Source: Hemibagrus wyckioides
Lineage: Eukaryota; Chordata; Actinopteri; Siluriformes; Bagridae
Length of the DNA: 64,000 nt
Reading direction: 5' to 3'
Assembly (NCBI RefSeq): GCF_019097595.1
Contig: NC_080716.1
Coordinates: 11,837,401-11,901,400, forward strand
The notes beneath the pieces are model-generated. The model worked only from the letters and a program-made list of their open reading frames with translations, made no database searches and was not told where the DNA came from. Positions 38,470 through 49,349 of this stretch are shown here, piece by piece. Position 1 is the stretch's first letter. Each line of letters opens with the position of its first letter. Both the position numbers and the translations under genes were made by a program.

Positions 38470-38559
38470 GTGAGCCTGGCGTTTTTTGGTGATTTTTTTC
38501 TGTTTTTGCTAATAGTTGTACTAAATAAAAGGTAAATATCGTGTGTCATTATGCTACAG

Positions 38560-38658
38560 AATGGCTTCACTCCTTTATACATGGCTGCCCAAGAGAACCA
38601 TTTGGATGTGGTTCGCTATCTTCTGGAGAATGGAGGAAATCAGAGCACAGCGACAGAG
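38560..38658 (+). CDS. ank2: ank2 exon 5, ankyrin repeat 4
   Basis: The exon has 33 codons, phase 0/0, acceptor GCTACAG and donor GAG|GTAACC. It starts [18 protein letters not shown] and ends NQSTATE, the ankyrin-B form of this repeat. Confidence 0.97.
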
Positions 38659-39384
38659 GTAACCAACGACAACAACAACAAAAAAACCCCAAAACAAAAC
38701 AAGCAAGCTACTGTAAGTTTGCTTTTATCTTGTTCAACTGGGTTAACCTTGTCAGAAATGTCTGTGGATATGTATTTTTCATCAAGCAATTCAGATTTTT
38801 TTTTCACTTGATTATGAAACAGATTATTTGTACTTTGTACAAATACAGTATGGACCACAGTTAAATGTTCTAAATAATGTCTCATATCTGGTCATTTGAC
38901 TCACATAGACCAACAACACATGAAAATGGTCATAAAATGCGAGTCAATAGAACAAATTATCTTTGCAATCTATTAGTTAATGCAAAAAAAATTAGAGCAG
39001 CTACAGAAAGCAGTTAGTTTACAAAAACATAATTTAGTCCATGTCAGAGGAAGGATACAGTTAGTCTTGGCCTTCAGGCAAAATTCAAAAGGCTAAAGAC
39101 CATGTAATTACTGTGAAAACAACCAAACTACCTGTTCTCAACACTGTCTGCACAGTGTTGCTCCTGGTTAAAGAATAGCTATTTTCAGCTTTGGTAGCAG
39201 CAATTCTCTATATTTATTCCTTAAATCTCTATATTTAGTATTTTTTTGCTATATTTTGTTAAATTGTGTAGTATTTTGTTATTTGTTATATTTTTTGTTA
39301 TATTTTTTGTACCCTTAAATTTGGGTATTTTAGTATTTTTTGTTATATTCCTTCTTATTTTATCTATTACCTGTGTTTGTGTAT

Positions 39385-39440
39385 ACTGCTGGAAGCTGTA
39401 ATTTTCCCTTTGGGATGAATCTATATAATGATATTAAGCA
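39385..39440 (+). repeat. Retroelement 3' tail fragment in intron 5
   Basis: GCTGGAAGCTGTAATTTTCC and CTTTGGGATGAATCTATAT resemble the 3' end of fish LINEs (gene end followed by a polyA-signal-like region). Weak. Confidence 0.35.
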
Positions 39441-39642
39441 CAGGAAGTGGATTTGGGTCAAGTTTTACATATTTGTAAAGAAACAGATAGAAAGAAAGAA
39501 AGAAAAATCATTTCTGTGCTATAGATATATTGGAACTGTTCATCCCACACTATAAATGCAGCTACATATATCTTCCAACATAGATTTCTATGCCTCAAAA
39601 TATAAAGAATTAAACATGATTAACACTATACTGTGTTTGCAG

Positions 39643-39828
39643 GATGGCTTCACCCCTTTGGCCATTGCGCTACAGCAGGGCCATAATCAGGTTGTCTCCA
39701 TACTCCTGGAGAATGACACTAAGGGGAAGGTTCGTCTCCCCGCCCTGCATATTGCTGCCCGTAAGGATGACACGAAATCTGCTGCCCTGCTGCTCCAGAA
39801 TGACCACAACGCAGATGTCCAGTCTAAG
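39643..39828 (+). CDS. ank2: ank2 exon 6, ankyrin repeats 5-6
   Basis: The exon has 62 codons, phase 0/0, acceptor TTTGCAG and donor AAG|GTAGAC. It starts [18 protein letters not shown] and continues with [20 protein letters not shown]. It is 186 rather than 198 nt because repeat 5 lacks the usual loop residues, a feature of all vertebrate ankyrins. Confidence 0.97.
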
Positions 39829-40454
39829 GTAGACAACCGGGGAACAAGAAATGAATGAGGCTAATCAATCACAATTAATCTCAGATATGAATATAACAGC
39901 AATATACATGTGCATGGTGTCACATTTAATCCTCTAACACTTAGGCACTTCTATGTCATCTTGTCCATATTTCTCTCTGAAATCTTTCCTGTTGCTGTTG
40001 GGTAGCTCTTGTAGGAATCTAATCTACAGTGCTACAGTTTGTTTCCGTCATTGTTTCCATTGTGTATTCCATGTTGTCTCCATCTCTCTTTGTCTCTCAC
40101 AGTCTCAGTGTGCCTGTGTGCTGTGTCTTCATCCTGATGCTATCCGGGTTCCTATCTTTTCTCTATCATTCCATTTGTCTATAAGACTTCTTTATCAATA
40201 TATATTTTAGTTCTGCACACTTTACTTTTGAGTAAATCCATATAAATATGTAGCCTCAGCATGAGTTCTCTGTAAAGGTTATGAAAAGATTTTTATTGCA
40301 AAAAAAAATGTGTGCATGTGTTGATTTAGATGTACCCATTTTTCTCTGGAAATTTCTACTGACTCATCTGAGGCCAAAGGTAATGGGTAATTAAGGGAAG
40401 AACTGTCTATTGCTTCTGTCTAAGCTTCTTTTTCTGTCCCTGTTTTTGCTGTTT

Positions 40455-40660
40455 TATCAGCCTCCAGTCTTCTGGGAAGACATTCCTATAGATTTTGGAA
40501 AGTAGCTGTGGGAATTTTTGCCTACAAGAGCATTAGTGAGGTTGGGCAGTGATTTCAGGCGAGGAGGCCTGGTGCGCAGTCGGCATTACAGTTCATCCAG
40601 AAGGTGTTTAGTGAGGTTGAGGTCAGGGGATTTCATTCTGGAACAGGTTTCCATTGCAGG
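40455..40660 (-). mobile_element. Degenerate Tc1 relic in intron 6
   Basis: Fragments such as CTCCAGTCTTCTGGGAAGAC, GTGGGAATTTTTGCC, AGAGCATTAGTGAGGTTGGG and TTTAGTGAGGTTGAGGTCAG follow the order of the Tc1 transposase complement. No complete ends are visible. Confidence 0.6.
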
Positions 40661-41089
40661 AAAATTATAAAACTAGCGCATACATTCTCTAAGACATTCT
40701 GTTCAGTTGTGTGCTTTCAGCTTTATGGCAACATATAATGTACATCCGCTTAACAATATTAACACAAACAATTAACACATGCAGGTAAACACTTCTCTGT
40801 ACTGACTGCTCTACTGTCCCCGGGCTGTCTAAACAAAACAAACCTCCCAATTTTTCATTTAGCAATAACTATAAACTCTAAACAAACAAACAAACAAACA
40901 AAAAGTCCTGTTATTACAGCATATCAATCACATCATACTTCTTAAATTGGTCGTTGATACACTGTGTGTAGGTGTAGTTGTATGACCTATTTAAAAATGA
41001 ACAAAAATTAATACTTTAAAAGAATTTTGCAAAAATGCATTGAGTAAGATATAGTATATCTATAGATAGTTTTATAATATTATACAACA

Positions 41090-41290
41090 TCTGTGTTCCT
41101 ACATTTATTATCTGTAAAATTCCGTCCCTGGAGAGAATAACAGCACTGAGTCTTGTATGTATGTACTGTAATGTATAACTAAATTGAGACACATTGGGAT
41201 GCTTAATACACAACATTTTGAAGTCCTTTGTATTTAATTCAGACCACAGGTTTTCAATGGGGTTTAAATCCAGGCAGAGAGATTATCAAT
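41090..41290. mobile_element. Possible Tc1-like relic
   Basis: TTCAGACCACAGGTTTTCAATGGGGTTTAAATCCAGG resembles the hairpin-turn region of another Tc1 lineage in fish. The similarity is short and the boundaries are guesses. Confidence 0.25.
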
Positions 41291-41528
41291 GAAACCACTG
41301 ATTTATGATTTTGATAATGATTCATGTTTGACCTTCTGACAGAGGCAGCTAGGTGTTAAGCTACATTACATCCTGGTACTTAGTTGAAACTGATGATGCT
41401 TTTAATCTTCACAGTTGCCCACTAGTCAGTATTTGACCTGTGAGTACAATATCAGAACAAAGAAAGTAAGGAAATAATCATCCAAAGAAAAATGGGATAT
41501 TATGTGCATGCAGAACATGAATACATGT

Positions 41529-41612
41529 GTGTATTCTCTGTGCGTGCGTGTGTGTTTGTGTGTGTGTGCGCAGGTGTGTGTTATGTGTGTGTACGTGTGT
41601 GCGTGTGTATGT
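41529..41612. repeat. TG-rich tract before microexon 7
   Basis: A TG-rich tract interspersed with GC and GTA units, ending 45 nt before the 24-nt microexon. TG repeats in RNA are known binding sites for splicing regulators such as CELF proteins and TDP-43. Confidence 0.9.
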
Positions 41613-41656
41613 AAAACATAACAATGCTTTTCCCTTCACATTCTTTGCTGCAACAG

Positions 41657-41680
41657 ATGATGGTCAATAGAACTACTGAG
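41657..41680 (+). CDS. ank2: ank2 exon 7, 24-nt microexon MMVNRTTE
   Basis: This is an eight-codon microexon, phase 0/0, with acceptor CAACAG and donor GAG|GTAGAG. It encodes MMVNRTTE, an insertion between repeats 6 and 7 that I know from ankyrin-B isoforms. It would lengthen the loop between the two repeats without disturbing the frame. A TG-rich tract (about 41529-41612) ends some 45 nt upstream and could bind splicing regulators. The exon is probably optional. Confidence 0.9.
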
Positions 41681-43520
41681 GTAGAGATCTTTTCTGGTCA
41701 TAAATATATTTTTCAGCAGGTTATCTGCTTTTTCTTTTAACATTTTTTCGTATTTTACACATTACACTTATTGGCACTGCATGTGGAATTTTATTTTGTT
41801 ACTTTTTCGTACACATTTCTGTGGCTGGCTTCTTAAGTGTCATTCAGAATTACCTTTGGGTTCACTTGCACAGTTGCAGTATGCACATTATTTCTATCAT
41901 CTTTCATGAATATGCTTGCCTGAAACATTACACTGGTTTTATGCTGCCATGGTTATGGACATTTATTTGCCAGTATGCCTATGTTACAAAATTGTGGATG
42001 CAAAATCCAATAGACCATGGAGTCTTAAACATGTCATCTTCTCCCGTATGGATTAAGATGAATGAATCCCTTCCCTTCTGAAATGTAAAATTTAAAAATC
42101 AAACAAGCAAATAAAATGTTAAATACTGTACAATTTTGCAATATGCCTCTATTAATTGACAGAATGTTTGCGAATTGAAGTAGCTAGATGAAAATGCAGG
42201 GCAAATACTTGGCAACCGGTTTGATCATGAACACTTGTGTTGTACCTAATTGATAAATTATAATTGATAAAATAATTCATATATTATTAATGATTAATAT
42301 GATTTCTTCACTCAGCCATTTATACAAGGCTGAGGAATATTTTTATTTTTTATTTTTTTAATTATTTAATTATTATTTTTATTTTGCATGCTTCCTTTTT
42401 ATCAGTAATCTATTAACATTGAAACTTTAACAGCATCACTATCCTATACTGAAAAATACAGCATGTCTCTTTATCTCTAATATTCACAGCATATTTAAGC
42501 AGGAAGCACATAAACAGTATTAATAGAAAAATCACACACAAGAAGTGGAAAATAAATGTGCACGAATTTATGGTTGACTTGTTTAAAATAGCCTCACTAT
42601 GTCATGACTTATTGATTTGTTTTGCAAGTTAAGCAAACATTTATAACCATCTGTAAGCAATTTGGTTTTGATTATATGATTTTTTTTATATATATATTTC
42701 AATGCATAGCATGATGCACCACATAATTTTTTTTTTTTGCACCTGCTTTGAATGTGTATCACATAGTCAATATATCCTTCACATTTTTGTAAATGATGTT
42801 TTCACATTAAATCGGACCGTGACTTTCAGAATGGAAAGGTAAGGCCAGAGTTTCACATTCTTCAGATTGCTCAGCCAATCTCTATCTTCTCATATTCCTA
42901 ACCTGATTCGATTCCTGATATATTCTACTGTGGGATAATGCTCCTTTTTATTTATTTATTTATTTATTTGTGGATATCTTGTTATTCTGTGGATTTTCAT
43001 TTCTGTTCATTTCCTGTCCTTTGTTTAACAAAACAGTATTTTTCAAAAATGTATCTGTATGCACTTGCTTTTAGCCTTTTTTTTGTTCTGCATGTCTGTG
43101 ACCTCTAATGTCTCTGTGTATGTGTGTATCTGAGTTTTATATATGGGATCTTCATAAGGTTTGCATTTTTTTATGTTTCATTTTTCTACTCCATGTTTAT
43201 AGGAATTACTGAACTTCCTCTAAAAATGTCTTTTCAGTTTCTTTTTCTGATATGCAATGCCACGTTTGACTGCTGCATGCTACTACAGTAGATAGAAAGT
43301 GAAGTCAGGGATGCATTTCTTTATACCGAAGCCCTTTTTCGTCAATAAATGCAGATTTGAGATGTTGCTGGGTATAAAATCCTGATTATATAACAAACGG
43401 GGACAGATAAGTTGCTCTCAGATCAGCATTTACTGACAAGTGTGGCTTTGGAGCATGTGTTTAGAGTGAAGTGTTAAGTGTTGTGTTCCTGTGTTGCTCT
43501 TTTTCCCCCCTGTGTTACAG
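41681..43520 (+). other. Intron 7
   Basis: AT-rich with T runs. It contains a 9-nt stretch at 42830-42838 with splice-like borders (see findings) and a short ATTT run near 42952. No other coding signal. Confidence 0.7.
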
Positions 43521-43619
43521 AGCGGATTTACACCACTGCACATCGCAGCTCACTATGGGAATGTGAATGTAGCGACGCTACTACTAAATCGAGGCGCTGC
43601 GGTGGATTTTACTGCAAGG
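43521..43619 (+). CDS. ank2: ank2 exon 8, ankyrin repeat 7
   Basis: The exon has 33 codons, phase 0/0, acceptor GTGTTACAG and donor AGG|GTGTGT. It starts [18 protein letters not shown] and ends AAVDFTAR. Confidence 0.97.
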
Positions 43620-43849
43620 GTGTGTATTGGAATGCGGTGCACATACACACGCAAACATTCAGACTAAAAAGAATATCAGACGGCAATGTAAAGCCTCAGC
43701 ATGTCAGAGTGGCAGAGTCTGCATATTTTCAGTGAACATTCAGCCTTTTTTGCCTACACTGGCCTGTCCTCACCTACCCTGATCCTGAACTGAACCCCTG
43801 ACCAAGTCTACTGCGCTATGACAGCCATTTTTGTGTCCAGTTCATTTTT

Positions 43850-44125
43850 TACTATACAGTAAACACTTTATCCAGTGGATCTGAGTCTATCCCAATGCCT
43901 GAGTTGGGAAACAAACACTGGATATGACACACATGCACATTCACATATTCATTCACATCTACAGGCAGTGTAGACTAGTTAATCCATGTACTGGCATATT
44001 TTCTGATGTGGGTGGAATCAGGGGAATCCAGAGGAAAGCTACTCAGGCTCTACTCAGATAGAACAGGTGAATTTCCACACGGACTAAAAGCCAAGCTCAG
44101 GGGACCTGCCACTGTGTCATAATTC
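43850..44125 (+). repeat. Dispersed fish repeat, degenerate copy
   Basis: ACTTTATCCAGTGGATCTGA, GTCTATCCCAATGCC, GGAATCCAGAGGAAAGCTAC and GCCACTGTGTCAT keep the order of the family seen at 7535, at much lower identity. Confidence 0.5.
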
Positions 44126-44182
44126 TTATTTAATATTTATTAAAATAAAATTGTTAAAAGTTAATCATTAGTGGTAATTTCT

Positions 44183-44257
44183 ATTTATTTATTTATTTAT
44201 TCATTCATTCATTCATTCATTCATTCATTCATTCATTCATTCATTTATTTATTTAAT
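44183..44257. repeat. (ATTT)n(ATTC)n in intron 8
   Basis: Tetranucleotide runs ATTT then ATTC, returning to ATTT. Confidence 0.96.
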
Positions 44258-44637
44258 TAGGCCTTCATATTTTTGTCGGTGTTTAATGACTCATGATTTT
44301 TCTGTTTACTTCCAAACAATTGTTATTTGTTTCACATTTACTAATATATAAAACTGATGTGTGTGTGTGTGTGTGTACATAATATTAAATAAAGAACTGT
44401 TCATAAATTAATCAATAATACATAATTAGCCCAACACCTTGCTATAGCACTAGTAGTAATAGCTCCACTGTGTTGATTTATCTATCTGCTTAAGCTTACC
44501 AATTGAAAAAGTTTGTTTGCACAACTCAATCAGTAAAGAGATAAGTAAGTAAACAATCTATTTGTCTGCTGAGCAACCACAGGAAAAAATCAGCGACTGA
44601 ACTGTGAATACCCCTGTGTTTGTAGATGATTTGCAGT

Positions 44638-44720
44638 TTGATTCAAGATTCAAGAATGTTAATTGTCCTGTGCCCACGCTTTCTTTTACACTGAAATTCT
44701 GTGTCTGCGTTTGCAGATGA
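44638..44720 (-). repeat. Fragment of a TTGAATC-tailed retroelement
   Basis: GATTCAAGATTCAAGAATG, followed by TTAATTGTCCTGTGCCCACG, is the reverse of the tail seen at 28060-28440. The fragment is short and decayed. Confidence 0.4.
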
Positions 44721-45026
44721 TGTGGGTTTCATAAATGTAACTGCTATTCTTTTAAATAGCCCTTGAGTCAGGGTTATTTGTCATTTTACCGTGCACCATT
44801 TATACACTCCTCACTCTGAGCTGTGAATAATATGTGAGTTGGATGGTGTTCATTATAAGAAGCAGTCGACAGAGCACCTTTATTTAAGATAAACCATTTT
44901 CATTTGCACAAAGAGAACTTAATGAACCACACCTTCGGAATGCTCCATTAAATTGTTCATGTTGTTTTATATGGCAGACCTTCGGTAAGGTTACCTCTCT
45001 GTTAATTTGTGTCTTATTTTTTGCAG

Positions 45027-45125
45027 AATGGAATCACACCATTACACGTGGCATCGAAGAGGGGAAATACAAACATGGTCCGGCTGCTGTTGGACAGAGG
45101 AGCCAAGATTGATGCTAAAACAAGG
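45027..45125 (+). CDS. ank2: ank2 exon 9, ankyrin repeat 8
   Basis: The exon has 33 codons, phase 0/0, acceptor TTTTTTGCAG and donor AGG|GTGCGT. It starts [18 protein letters not shown] and ends AKIDAKTR. A retroelement tail lies about 40 nt past the donor. Confidence 0.97.
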
Positions 45126-45161
45126 GTGCGTAGCTTTAGTAGGGCTGATGTGTCTGGTAGA

Positions 45162-45240
45162 GTAGAGAGTAGAGTACTTTATTCATCCCCAAGTGGAAAT
45201 TTAGTGTCCCAACAATAAAGACACAAGAGCAACACAAGCC
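45162..45240 (-). repeat. Retroelement 3' tail fragment in intron 9
   Basis: AGAGTAGAGTACTTTATTCA followed by CCCCAAGTGGAAATTTAGTG is the antisense of the common fish LINE tail that ends in repeated TACTC. It begins about 37 nt after the exon 9 donor. Confidence 0.5.
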
Positions 45241-46012
45241 CTAAAGTGCACAATAAACTCACAAATATGAACGAATGAATCCACATACGCATAACTGTCC
45301 AAGTTATTTATAGATTGAAGCTGATATTTCTCTACAGATTAGCTTTAAGACTGAATGGTACTCATCTGTTACACAGTTTATTTCTCATGGTGTGTTTGGG
45401 GCTTACCCTCGCAATGTACTGATTACAATGCTGAGCTAACACACATTGTTTAGGGACAAACACACAACACAGGTCAGTATATTTGCTGGTTTGGCTTTGA
45501 TTCATAACACACTGGACCTGAATTAAAACAGACTAATGTGCAGACAATTTGAGCTTAAGGGCTATAAGGATATAAATCCCAATAATGTGAACTGTGTAAA
45601 AATCACAGCCCTATTTATATTCAGTTGCCATGGCACGATGGGAAATTCAACATTATCTGCTAAGTTTTTGTTTCACCCAGTTCATTAGTTCATTTAAAGA
45701 AATAAGTCAACAACAACCAAAACAGTTTTCTGTCATCTTTAAGGTGTCAGTGCTGGTATAATCCAGAACAAATGAACTTTATGATACATTGTTAAGGCAT
45801 AAGGCAAACTGGCCACCGCACCGAAAACCATTCTTGAGGAGTACATCAGCCAGATAAAAACAAACATCTATTGAACAGATAAATTGTGCTATATGATATG
45901 TAGAGGCCACCGGAGAGAAAGCGTCTGATTGCAACAAAAGAAAATCAACAACCCCACTATAATAGAAGACAGTCAGGAAACTAACACAGTTTAGAGTGTC
46001 CAAGGGCATGGT

Positions 46013-46073
46013 GTGTGTGTGTGTGTGTGTACTGGTGTGGGTGTAGAAAAGAGAGAGAGAGAGAGAGAGAGAG
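46013..46073. repeat. (GT)n and (GA)n before exon 10
   Basis: A GT run, a short spacer and a 23-nt GA run (46051-46073) complementary to the CT run at 46125-46158. Confidence 0.96.
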
Positions 46074-46124
46074 TGCTGGCAAGTGGGTCATATCCAGTGG
46101 TGTATTGAAATGAAAATGAAGTTT

Positions 46125-46158
46125 GTCTCTCTCTCTCTCTCTCTCTCCCTCTCTCTCT
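46125..46158 (+). repeat. (CT)n acting as pyrimidine tract of exon 10
   Basis: The CT run ends two bases before the AG of the exon 10 acceptor and serves as its polypyrimidine tract. Confidence 0.95.
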
Positions 46159-46162
46159 GCAG

Positions 46163-46261
46163 GATGGCCTCACACCTCTGCACTGTGCGGCAAGGAGTGG
46201 ACATGACACAGCAGTGGAGCTCTTGCTGGAAAGAGGAGCTCCCATTCTGGCCAGAACCAAG
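46163..46261 (+). CDS. ank2: ank2 exon 10, ankyrin repeat 9
   Basis: The exon has 33 codons, phase 0/0, donor AAG|GTATAT. It starts [18 protein letters not shown] and ends APILARTK. Its polypyrimidine tract is a (CT)n microsatellite (46125-46158) that runs into the CAG acceptor, and a (CA)n tract begins about 8 nt after the donor. A (GA)n tract 50 nt upstream is complementary to the (CT)n. Confidence 0.97.
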
Positions 46262-46269
46262 GTATATAT

Positions 46270-46303
<34 letters not shown>

Positions 46304-46564
46304 CTATATAAGTATAACATTAATATTATTATCTGTTCGGGTTTTTCTTAATGACTTGTGTGTAACTGTAGCTGTAACTTAATCTTCTTAACCAAGATGA
46401 AATATTTTGACTTCTAGTTTTTCAAGTAATGTTTCTGAGAACGTTATTGACCCCCAACATCCACCCCTCAGACACACATAGGGCATTTTGCATACCCGTG
46501 GTTTGTAGGATGATGCGAGTCTGTGACTCATTCTCTCTTCCTCTCACTTCTTGTCTCCAATCAG

Positions 46565-46762
46565 AATGGCCTGTCTCCACTCCACATGGCAGCTCAGGGT
46601 GACCATGTCGATTGTGTTAAACACCTGCTGCAGCACAAGGCGCCGGTGGATGATGTCACGCTGGACTACCTGACCGCACTCCATGTTGCCGCTCACTGTG
46701 GCCACTACAGAGTCACGAAGCTTCTGCTTGACAAAAGGGCCAATCCCAATGCTCGGGCTCTG
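46565..46762 (+). CDS. ank2: ank2 exon 11, ankyrin repeats 10-11
   Basis: This double-repeat exon has 66 codons, phase 0/0, acceptor TCCAATCAG and donor CTG|GTACCA. It starts [18 protein letters not shown]. The second half, [19 protein letters not shown], is characteristic of ankyrin-2. A (TAA)n microsatellite starts about 20 nt after the donor. Confidence 0.97.
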
Positions 46763-46781
46763 GTACCAGTTCTATTGCCTT

Positions 46782-46783
<2 letters not shown>

Positions 46784-46835
<52 letters not shown>
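46784..46835. repeat. (TAA)n in intron 11
   Basis: A trinucleotide run of about 50 bp, beginning 22 bp after the exon 11 donor. Confidence 0.96.
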
Positions 46836-46837
<2 letters not shown>

Positions 46838-47011
46838 GTTTATCGCAATACCTAAGGCAGAAATTGGCTTCCATTTGACAGGATTTTGTGCCGTTAGGAT
46901 TTTTATTGATTTATTTGGATAGTAAACTACTAATTGAATTCATAGCTAATATTACTGATTTCACACAGCAGTGTCTTGTCAACTCCTTGAATCTGTCTCT
47001 GCACTTCACAG

Positions 47012-47110
47012 AACGGCTTCACACCTCTTCATATCGCCTGTAAGAAGAACCGAGTGAAGGTGATGGAGCTTCTTGTCAAGTATGGAGCTTCCATTCAAGC
47101 CATCACTGAG
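47012..47110 (+). CDS. ank2: ank2 exon 12, ankyrin repeat 12
   Basis: The exon has 33 codons, phase 0/0, acceptor CTTCACAG and donor GAG|GTAGAA. It starts [18 protein letters not shown] and ends SIQAITE. Confidence 0.97.
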
Positions 47111-47737
47111 GTAGAAACACACACATACACAGACAAATATACAAAACCCACCAGAATTACTGGCACCCTTCATGCAATTGATGGGGGAAAAATAATAAAA
47201 AATAAAATAAAATAAAAAATAAAAACAGTGATTTGGTGTGGCTTTACTATTTCTGCATTGATTTGGAAGTAGGTTTTGCTCATCATATTGCTAGAAACGA
47301 TGTATGGTGAAGTCTGTTCTGGCAGAGTAACCAGGTTTTGTGTAGAAATATTTTGGTCTGTATTGAATTACATGAAATTTCCTCTAAATCATAAGCCACA
47401 AAACAGCCCAATGATCCACCCATATATTTCTCGGTGGAATATCAGATGCTTTTTCTTCTATGCAATCCCCTTATGTCACCCAATGGTGATTTGGCTAACA
47501 TGGCTAAACAATTCAGTTCAAACAACACAATTCCTGATTTGTTTAAATATTTATTAACATAGGCATGTAATCATTTTGTCACATAGAATTGAAATAATCT
47601 GATCAGATAAAGTAATTCTATGGAGAGTTTGGAAGTAGTTGGAGTACATTTTTTTAAATAAAGGGTGGCAATAATTCAGGAGGATATTGTATTCATGTGA
47701 GCTTTCCCTTATGCTTCCTTGTGCTTTCTTTGCCCAG

Positions 47738-47836
47738 TCTGGCCTCACCCCTATACATGTGGCAGCTTTCATGGGCCACCTCAGCATTGTTCTCCTGCTA
47801 CTTCAGAATGGAGCTTCTCCTGATGTCAGCAACATA
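47738..47836 (+). CDS. ank2: ank2 exon 13, ankyrin repeat 13
   Basis: The exon has 33 codons, phase 0/0, acceptor TTTGCCCAG and donor ATA|GTGAGT. It starts [18 protein letters not shown] and ends PDVSNI. The next intron is 75 nt, the shortest in the window, and nearly half of it is (TG)n. Confidence 0.97.
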
Positions 47837-47847
47837 GTGAGTACTGT

Positions 47848-47849
<2 letters not shown>

Positions 47850-47883
<34 letters not shown>
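47850..47883 (+). repeat. (TG)n in the 75-nt intron 13
   Basis: TG run forming nearly half of the intron between exons 13 and 14. Confidence 0.96.
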
Positions 47884-47886
<3 letters not shown>

Positions 47887-47911
47887 TAACGCATGCCTTT
47901 TTTAATTCTAG

Positions 47912-48010
47912 CGTGGAGAGACAGCGCTGCATATGGCTGCTCGAGCTGGCCAGGTGGAAGTGGTGCGCTGCCTACTGAGAAATGGTGCAATGGTAGACGC
48001 AAGAGCCAGA
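47912..48010 (+). CDS. ank2: ank2 exon 14, ankyrin repeat 14
   Basis: The exon has 33 codons, phase 0/0, acceptor TTAATTCTAG and donor AGA|GTAAGA. It starts [18 protein letters not shown] and ends MVDARAR. Confidence 0.97.
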
Positions 48011-48271
48011 GTAAGAAACTCAACACACACACACACACACTATACTTGTACTTATACAATAATAAGATATGATATCTGGCCTTATGTGTACAGTTTCCCA
48101 GATTTATCCAATAGAAAAAATGCCAGATTCTTCTAAAGATAACACATTTTTACTACTGTATACTATTTTCTTAGCTATAATAATATATTGATTTTGTCAT
48201 ATTTATGTTACTAATACTTTTAGCTTCTTTGTATCACTGATCTGACCATCACATCTCCTCCACTCTAACAG

Positions 48272-48469
48272 GAGGACCAGACTCCACTCCACATCGCCTC
48301 TCGGTTGGGGAAAACAGAGATTGTCCAGCTGCTGCTGCAGCATATGGCACATCCAGATGCATCTACAACCAACGGCTACACACCTCTGCACATCTCTGCC
48401 CGTGAGGGACAGCTGGACGTAGCGTCAGTACTGCTTGAGGCTGGAGCTTCTCATTCCCTTCCAACTAAG
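48272..48469 (+). CDS. ank2: ank2 exon 15, ankyrin repeats 15-16
   Basis: This double-repeat exon has 66 codons, phase 0/0, acceptor CTCTAACAG and donor AAG|GTGAGA. It starts [18 protein letters not shown]; the second half starts [18 protein letters not shown]. It ends SLPTK. Confidence 0.97.
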
Positions 48470-48789
48470 GTGAGAGATGAGAAGTGTGTAATTCAAGCCT
48501 GGAATTTTCTATCCTTGCATCCTGTTTCTAACATCTAAGAATGAACCTAAGAGCAATATCCCAGAGAAGTGAAATTAGATTTTTTATTTTTATTTTTATT
48601 ACACGTTAGTAGTAAAATCACATAAGTCATTAAATCTCCTTATAGTTTACTTTTGCATGAAACATGTACATTTTTATTCAGAATATCTTTTGTGAAACCC
48701 AGTGTCTAATTTCAGTTTGTGAATTGATGCATAGTAAATTTTATGCCAGAAAGCCGTCAGAAGATGCTTATTTTATTGCTTATTTATCT

Positions 48790-48925
48790 ATAACTGCAGC
48801 TCTGACAGTAGTGCAGCTGAAATTCAAATCACAGCTTCATATTAATGTGTAGGTTCTAATACATCATTTCTATAGAAACTTTTTATAACTTATTCATAGG
48901 GACTTGTACATCATTTTAGACACAT
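48790..48925. repeat. Fragment of the same MITE-like family
   Basis: ATAACTGCAGCTCTGACAGT, AGTGCAGCTGAAATTCAAAT and TATTAATGTG, then CATAGGGACTTGTACATCAT, are the middle part of the element at 50900. Confidence 0.5.
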
Positions 48926-49335
48926 AAAAAGTAATGCATTAAGTACCATGTTTGTGTGCAACAAAGAAAAATACATTCAACTGTTTAGAGAGTGGAAACT
49001 GTAAAATTTGTAAAGAAATTATGGATGGAGTCTCCAGTGTGAGCAATTTTTTGACAGTACGTTTTTTTCTGTGTTTTTTTAAAATTAAAATTATAATTAT
49101 AAATGTATAGCAAATAAAAAAGAAAGAAAAGAAAACCTGGGAAAAAAGGGTAAGGAAGGTTAATAAATTCATTTACATGGAACTCGATGCTTTTTATATC
49201 CATTCCTCATTACTCTAGTGATTGGAAATGGCAGGGTTATTGAGAAGGTCTTCTTTCTGTTAGAGCTGGGCTAACATGGTGATCATGTGACTTCATGGAC
49301 ACACCTTTTTTCTGAGATAAGTCACTGACTAACTA

Positions 49336-49349
49336 GCACCCCCTGCTGT
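49336..49349 (-). promoter_or_regulatory. Imperfect CTCF-like motif in intron 15
   Basis: On the minus strand it reads ACAGCAGGGGGTGC, two substitutions from a strong CTCF core. It is intronic and weakly supported. Confidence 0.2.
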
